From Chitinophaga pinensis (GTDB lineage Bacteria; Bacteroidota; Bacteroidia; SXHM01), in the NCBI GenBank assembly GCA_945889235.1, contig CAMDBK010000072.1:1-10737 (forward strand): 10,737 nucleotides of DNA. The letters run 5' to 3'. A program made the position numbers and the translations under genes. Under the pieces are notes generated by a model that was not told the origin of the DNA, did not search any database, and saw nothing but the letters and a program-made list of their open reading frames with translations. This document shows, piece after piece, positions 6,791 to 10,737 of this stretch; position 1 is the first letter of the stretch, and every line of letters begins with the position of its first letter.

Positions 6791-8371
6791 ATGGCTAAAA
6801 AGCACTACCTTCTTCTGTTTGCAAAAATTGGTGTTTTCATTTTCAGCTTATTTGTGCTGATAAATTCAGTAAAAACACATTACAGCTTTATTAATTATCC
6901 CTACCAGCACGAGTATCGTGAAGGTGCTGCATTAGCTATAACCCAATTGTATCTTGAAAATAAGAATCCATACAAAATGGAATATCAGCCGCAGAATACC
7001 TATGTATATGGATTTTTATATCCACGTATAGTTTCTATTCTTGCAAACTTTTTTGGTAACACATTATCACTTCACCGCTGGGTAACCTATGTTTTCTTTC
7101 TGCTTTCCTGCACTGTTATTTTTTTTACTTTAATCAGGTTAAAACTAAATCCTTATTTTGCATTTGCTGCTGCTGTTATTCTTCATCAATCATTCGTAAA
7201 TGCAGGCGTAACTCCAATTGCGCGACCTGAAGGGTTAGGTATTTTTCTTTTTGTTTTAGGGATTCTTATTCCATGGCACTTTTCATTTTCACGCTTTTCA
7301 TTGCTTGTAAGCATTGTATTTGGAATTCTAGGTTACCTGAGCAAACCTTATTATTTTCTTGTAATTCCATTAATAGGATTGTATTTGATTTTGTTTGTAA
7401 GTAAAAGAAAAGGTATTGGATACGGACTTGCATCAATTTTAGCAGTGCTAATTATGATTGTTGCTACTTATTCAGTTTACGAAGTATATCACAATAACAC
7501 TTTTTTTCATCACAGAAATACTGCCGTTTATAAATTCTCATGGATGAAAGAGCAGTTGCTTCAATTCATGGAAGTAAATACTGTTTTACTCTTACTTATT
7601 CTATTGTCAGCATGGTTTATTATTAAAAAATTCATTCTGGTTAATTATAAAAACACAGTAGAAAATACAGTAAATAACTTCAGAAATAAATTCATTATTA
7701 ACTATGCTCATTTTAATAAAGAACCGTTGATAAAATGCGACTACAATCCGCTTTTTATTTTTGTTTTCATGTGGGTTATTTTTCTTTTTATTATTAAGCT
7801 AGGTGGCCACACCGGAAACTACGGTGGTGTGTATTTATACCATTTGGCTTCGCCCTTTTTAGTACTTCTTACTTTTCAATTTATAAGAGTTTTTGAAAAC
7901 ACTTACTCTCAAATAATTGTTGCTTTATTCCTTATTTTCACACTTAGTTTTCAGTTTAAAGTTGTTTCGTATGACTGGAATACATTTTCAAGTTGTTATA
8001 AAAATATTGAGACTAAAATCTCAGAGCACCAACATGTTTTGAATTCACCGGAAGTAGTATCTATTATGATTGCCCAGAACAAACCTGTATACAACTCAGG
8101 ATTGTCAGAATATTTTCCAACAGGTATTAGCAAATTAAGTTTAATTCTTGGGGCATCAAAAGGTGTTGAAGAGCGCGAACAGGCCTATTTAAATGATATT
8201 AACGAAAAGGTAAATCGCAAAGAATTTGACCTGATGTTGCTTACAAAAGGTTTCTTCAGCTACTTAGGCGATACTGCAATTCTCAAGCAAAATTACCAAT
8301 GTAGTGATACTCTGTGCGCACCCATGTTTTACGATAAGTTTGAGGTAGAAACATGGTATCCGAAAAAATAA
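6791..8371 (+). CDS. Polytopic membrane protein, probable GT-C-type glycosyltransferase
   Basis: The product (526 aa) has about ten hydrophobic segments by eye (roughly 8-26, 98-116, 121-140, 146-162, 169-183, 187-205, 210-231, 261-280, 319-337, 350-390). After the first segment comes a loop with 'YPYQHEYREGAA' (36-47), containing E41 and E44, then 'ENKNPYKMEYQP' (56-67) and 'YGFLYPRIVS' (73-82): the arrangement seen in GT-C enzymes and DUF2029/GT87-like proteins, whose first outer loop carries the catalytic acid and a later 'nPY..Y.YpP' stretch. 'ARPEGLG' (144-150) resembles the R-x-D/E motif of related transferases. The C-terminal third (about 395-526) is soluble. GT-C enzymes usually use polyprenyl-phosphate sugars on the outer side of the membrane. 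It is not a flippase (no Wzx topology) and does not resemble Wzy strongly, but a polymerase or ligase role is not excluded. No sequence-specific family is recognised. Confidence 0.6.
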   Translation: MAKKHYLLLFAKIGVFIFSLFVLINSVKTHYSFINYPYQHEYREGAALAITQLYLENKNPYKMEYQPQNTYVYGFLYPRIVSILANFFGNTLSLHRWVTYVFFLLSCTVIFFTLIRLKLNPYFAFAAAVILHQSFVNAGVTPIARPEGLGIFLFVLGILIPWHFSFSRFSLLVSIVFGILGYLSKPYYFLVIPLIGLYLILFVSKRKGIGYGLASILAVLIMIVATYSVYEVYHNNTFFHHRNTAVYKFSWMKEQLLQFMEVNTVLLLLILLSAWFIIKKFILVNYKNTVENTVNNFRNKFIINYAHFNKEPLIKCDYNPLFIFVFMWVIFLFIIKLGGHTGNYGGVYLYHLASPFLVLLTFQFIRVFENTYSQIIVALFLIFTLSFQFKVVSYDWNTFSSCYKNIETKISEHQHVLNSPEVVSIMIAQNKPVYNSGLSEYFPTGISKLSLILGASKGVEEREQAYLNDINEKVNRKEFDLMLLTKGFFSYLGDTAILKQNYQCSDTLCAPMFYDKFEVETWYPKK

Positions 8372-8375
8372 ACCG

Positions 8376-9275
8376 ATGATTATTGTAAGATTATTGGGTG
8401 GACTAGGCAACCAAATGTTTCAATACGCAACAGCTAAAAATTTGTCACTACTAAATAATACAGAACTTAAAATTGATTTGAGTGGTTTTGATAAGAAGAT
8501 TTACAAATCTGAATCGGCCTACCGCATTTTCCAGTTGAGTATTTTTAAACTTAATGCAGAAATTGCAACTGAAGAAGAAATTAATGCAGTAAAAAACTCT
8601 GAATTGCCGTTTTTTGAAAAGCTGAAATACCGATTGCTGAGGCAAAATATTCCTTCTTACCGGAAACCTGAACTTTATGAAAAACAGCTATTCAATTTTG
8701 ACTCAGATGTACTGAAAGCGACTGCAAATGCTTACCTGACAGGCTACTGGCAAAGCTATAAATTCTTCGAATCTATCCGCTCTGCACTGCTCAATGACTT
8801 TGAATTTAGTGAAACTCCGGCTAAAATACAGTATGAATTTATTGACAAAATTCATCAACAAAATTCAGTCAGTGTTCACATCAGAAGGGGTGATTATGTA
8901 AGCAATCCTGAATACACAAAAATTCACGGTGTCTGTTCAACTGACTATTACCATCGCGCCATTGAATATATTTGCAGCAAAGTTGAAAACCCTGCTTTTT
9001 ATTTCTTTTCAGACGACATGGATTGGGTAAAAAAAAATATAACTGTAAATAATGATTGCGTTTATGTAACAGGCACACCTGCAGGCAAAGATTTTTATGA
9101 AATGTACCTGATGAGTATTTGCAAACACAACATCATTGCCAACAGTTCTTTCAGCTGGTGGGGCGCATGGCTGAACAAGAACACCGAAAAAATTGTTATT
9201 GCACCTAAACTTTGGATGGCTGACCCTACCATTGATACTACCGATTTAATTCCTGCAAATTGGATAAGGATATGA
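8376..9275 (+). CDS. Alpha-1,2-fucosyltransferase, GT11 family
   Basis: The product (299 aa, the family's usual size) transfers L-fucose from GDP-fucose in alpha-1,2 linkage, commonly to galactose. The start region has 'LLGGLGNQMFQYATAKNL' (6-23), a clear GT11 signature. 'AYLTGYWQSYKFF' (119-131), the GDP-fucose-binding 'SVHIRRGDYV' (166-175; H168, R170, R171, D173), 'FYFFSDDMDWV' (208-218) and 'NSSFSWWGAWLN' (256-267) complete the conserved set seen in FutC, WbsJ, WbiQ and Bacteroides enzymes. It predicts fucose in the product and needs GDP-fucose synthesis elsewhere (Gmd and WcaG/Fcl are not in the window). The gene begins 4 bases after the GT-C-like gene and overlaps the next GT2 by 4 bases (ATGA). 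Acceptor identity is inferred only. Confidence 0.96.
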   Translation: MIIVRLLGGLGNQMFQYATAKNLSLLNNTELKIDLSGFDKKIYKSESAYRIFQLSIFKLNAEIATEEEINAVKNSELPFFEKLKYRLLRQNIPSYRKPELYEKQLFNFDSDVLKATANAYLTGYWQSYKFFESIRSALLNDFEFSETPAKIQYEFIDKIHQQNSVSVHIRRGDYVSNPEYTKIHGVCSTDYYHRAIEYICSKVENPAFYFFSDDMDWVKKNITVNNDCVYVTGTPAGKDFYEMYLMSICKHNIIANSSFSWWGAWLNKNTEKIVIAPKLWMADPTIDTTDLIPANWIRI

Positions 9276-10321
9276 AGGCACCATTGGTATCGGTAAACAT
9301 GGCTGCTTACAATGCAGAAAAATATATTTCTGAAGCCATTCAGAGTGTAATCAATCAGAGCTTTCAGGATTGGGAACTTATCATTATTAACGATTGCTCT
9401 AGTGATAATACTGCAACAGAAATTTCTAAATTCAAGGATAAAAGAATTAAGGTTTTCCACAATGAACAAAACGAAGGAATAGTATACACACGCAATCGTG
9501 CGCTACACTATTCACAAGGTAAATACGTTGCTGTGCTGGATGCAGACGATGTTTTTCTTCCTGAAAAAATTTTTGCACAGGCAACTTTTCTTGAAAAAAA
9601 CAATGATTACGCATTGGCAGGTTCGGCATTCCGGTTCATTGATGAAAACAGCAAAATAACAAGTGATGTTACCTGCTGGTATGCCAAAGCCGAGTATTTT
9701 CCTGCAATACTTTTATTCAATAATTTTTTTGTGCATTCATCTGTAATGTTTCGTACTGATTTGGCAAAAAATATTTTATACAAACCCTTGGTAAAAGGCT
9801 GTGCTCCGGGTGAGGAATATCAACTATTTGTTGAGATTGCACGAACGCATAAAATTTATAATATAAATCAGGAATTGATGTATTACCGCCAACATGCGGT
9901 TGGCATCAGCAAATTGCGTGAAGACAAGATAAATGAGTACATAGATATTATTATTCTGAATCAATTAAGTCGGATGAATATTTTTCCTGAGCAACAAGAG
10001 TTAGATTTACATAAAAGCATTCGTTTTGCATTTGATAATTTGGAATTTGATCATATCAAAGCAATAAAAGACTGGATGCTAAAACTTATTAATCAGAATA
10101 AAACTCTGCAGATATATGATCGTTATTTTGAAGAATATCTAGCTACAAAATGGTATGAAATTGCTAAGCTTAATGCGGGCTACGGATTAAGAATGCTGGC
10201 TGTTTTCTATTCTTCAAAGCTCTCGTTTCAGAAAATAATCGATTCAGAAAAAAGAAAATTTCTTCATTTGCGCTGCGCTTATGAATTTAAAAATAAATTA
10301 TTCAAAAGTAAAAATGCCTAA
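9272..10321 (+). CDS. Family 2 glycosyltransferase (GT2)
   Basis: The product (349 aa) is a cytoplasmic GT-A enzyme. Family marks are the start 'PLVSVNMAAYNAEKYISEAI' (4-23), 'IINDCSSDNTATE' (38-50), the 'NEGIVYTRNRAL' block (67-78) and 'VLDADDVFLPEK' (88-99) with the DxD metal site D90-D92. The C-terminal half is more variable, with 'KGCAPGEEYQLFVEIAR' giving the G-E-E/E-D catalytic-base region and 'YRQHAVGIS' after it. The ATG at 9272 forms an ATGA overlap with the fucosyltransferase; a TTG at 9260 (four extra residues) is less likely because it deepens the overlap and is a weaker start. It presumably adds one sugar of the repeat unit or of its primer. Donor is undetermined. The end overlaps the next GT2 gene by 8 bases. 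Confidence 0.93.
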   Translation: MKAPLVSVNMAAYNAEKYISEAIQSVINQSFQDWELIIINDCSSDNTATEISKFKDKRIKVFHNEQNEGIVYTRNRALHYSQGKYVAVLDADDVFLPEKIFAQATFLEKNNDYALAGSAFRFIDENSKITSDVTCWYAKAEYFPAILLFNNFFVHSSVMFRTDLAKNILYKPLVKGCAPGEEYQLFVEIARTHKIYNINQELMYYRQHAVGISKLREDKINEYIDIIILNQLSRMNIFPEQQELDLHKSIRFAFDNLEFDHIKAIKDWMLKLINQNKTLQIYDRYFEEYLATKWYEIAKLNAGYGLRMLAVFYSSKLSFQKIIDSEKRKFLHLRCAYEFKNKLFKSKNA

Positions 10322-10737
10322 AGTATCCGTTATCATTCCTTGTTATAACCTGGGCAGGTTTGTTGAGGAAACTGTTGATTCTGTGTTGGCTTCTTCTTTT
10401 CAAGATTTTGAAATAATTGTGGTGAATGATGGTTCAAAAGATGAATACACTAACCAGTTGCTATCTAACTTTAATAAACCAAGGACTAAAATTATTACTA
10501 CCATAAATCAGGGGGTGGTTAAAGCAAGAAATACTGCTGTACAAAATTCTTCCGGAAAATATATTTTGCCACTTGATGCCGATGACAAGATAAGTCCAGA
10601 TTATATTAAAGATGCAGTAGAATACCTTGAATCGCACCCAAATACAGGAATTGTTTATTGCAATGCTGTGATGTTTGGTGAACGAAGTGGTGATTTTGTT
10701 TTGCCTGAATATACTATTGAAGGAATGCTGGCACAGT
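10314..10737 (+). CDS. Family 2 glycosyltransferase (GT2), 3' partial
   Basis: The reading frame starts with ATG at 10314 and is still open at the window end, giving 141 residues. It starts 'MPKVSVIIPCYNLGRFVEE', followed by 'IIVVNDGSKDEYTN' (34-47), 'NQGVVKARNTAV' (65-76) and 'LPLDADDKISPDYI' (86-99) with the DADD metal site at 88-91. This is a classical GT2 GT-A N-terminal domain; the catalytic-base region and C-terminus lie beyond the window. It overlaps the preceding GT2 by 8 bases (ATGCCTAA). The two adjacent GT2 enzymes share only the general family pattern, so they are not a recent tandem duplication. It probably acts in the same glycan pathway. Confidence 0.93.
   Translation, partial: MPKVSVIIPCYNLGRFVEETVDSVLASSFQDFEIIVVNDGSKDEYTNQLLSNFNKPRTKIITTINQGVVKARNTAVQNSSGKYILPLDADDKISPDYIKDAVEYLESHPNTGIVYCNAVMFGERSGDFVLPEYTIEGMLAQ

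Noticed and set aside
7640..7680. Short AT-rich direct repeat in the GT-C-like gene
   Set aside because: It encodes a small Asn-Thr-Val repetition in a cytoplasmic-looking loop and is too short and degenerate to be a mobile or regulatory repeat.
9095..9469. Minus-strand ORF of 124 codons
   Set aside because: It is antisense to the fucosyltransferase C-terminus and GT2 N-terminus, which are both conserved; no domain is visible in it.

Overview
The window is an almost gap-free, one-directional run of 13 genes on the + strand. The first lacks its 5' end and the last lacks its 3' end. The content is that of a surface-polysaccharide (O-antigen or similar) biosynthesis locus. The DNA is visibly AT-rich, clear Shine-Dalgarno sequences are not seen, and most genes overlap by 4, 8 or 14 bases. 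Together with the protein content this suggests a Bacteroidota-type bacterium, but that is an inference because no marker gene is present.

Layout. Positions 2-250 hold the end of a Wzt-type O-antigen ABC transporter ATPase (its glycan-binding domain), which points to export of a finished glycan by an ABC transporter. Positions 237-4140 hold five small genes resembling a sugar-tailoring cassette: a PLP sugar aminotransferase, a WbqC-like protein, a class I SAM methyltransferase, a NeuD/PglD-like hexapeptide acyltransferase and a PhyH-type Fe(II)/2-oxoglutarate oxygenase. Positions 4137-5069 encode a leaderless beta-propeller protein resembling GH43/GH130-type glycosidases. The rest is mainly glycan assembly: a GT2 glycosyltransferase (5062-6027), a second SAM methyltransferase (6024-6776), a polytopic GT-C-like membrane protein (6791-8371), a GT11 alpha-1,2-fucosyltransferase (8376-9275), a GT2 enzyme (9272-10321) and the start of another GT2 enzyme (10314-10737, open at the window edge).

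Working model (inference). A nucleotide-activated 4-keto-6-deoxy sugar made by enzymes outside the window is aminated and N-acylated, and perhaps methylated or hydroxylated. Three GT2 enzymes, the fucosyltransferase and possibly the GT-C-like protein build a fucose-containing glycan, which the Wzm/Wzt transporter exports. The most unusual parts are the oxygenase and the cytoplasmic beta-propeller inside this operon. Only about 24 bases of the window are non-coding. No promoter, terminator, RNA gene, mobile element or CRISPR array was seen.
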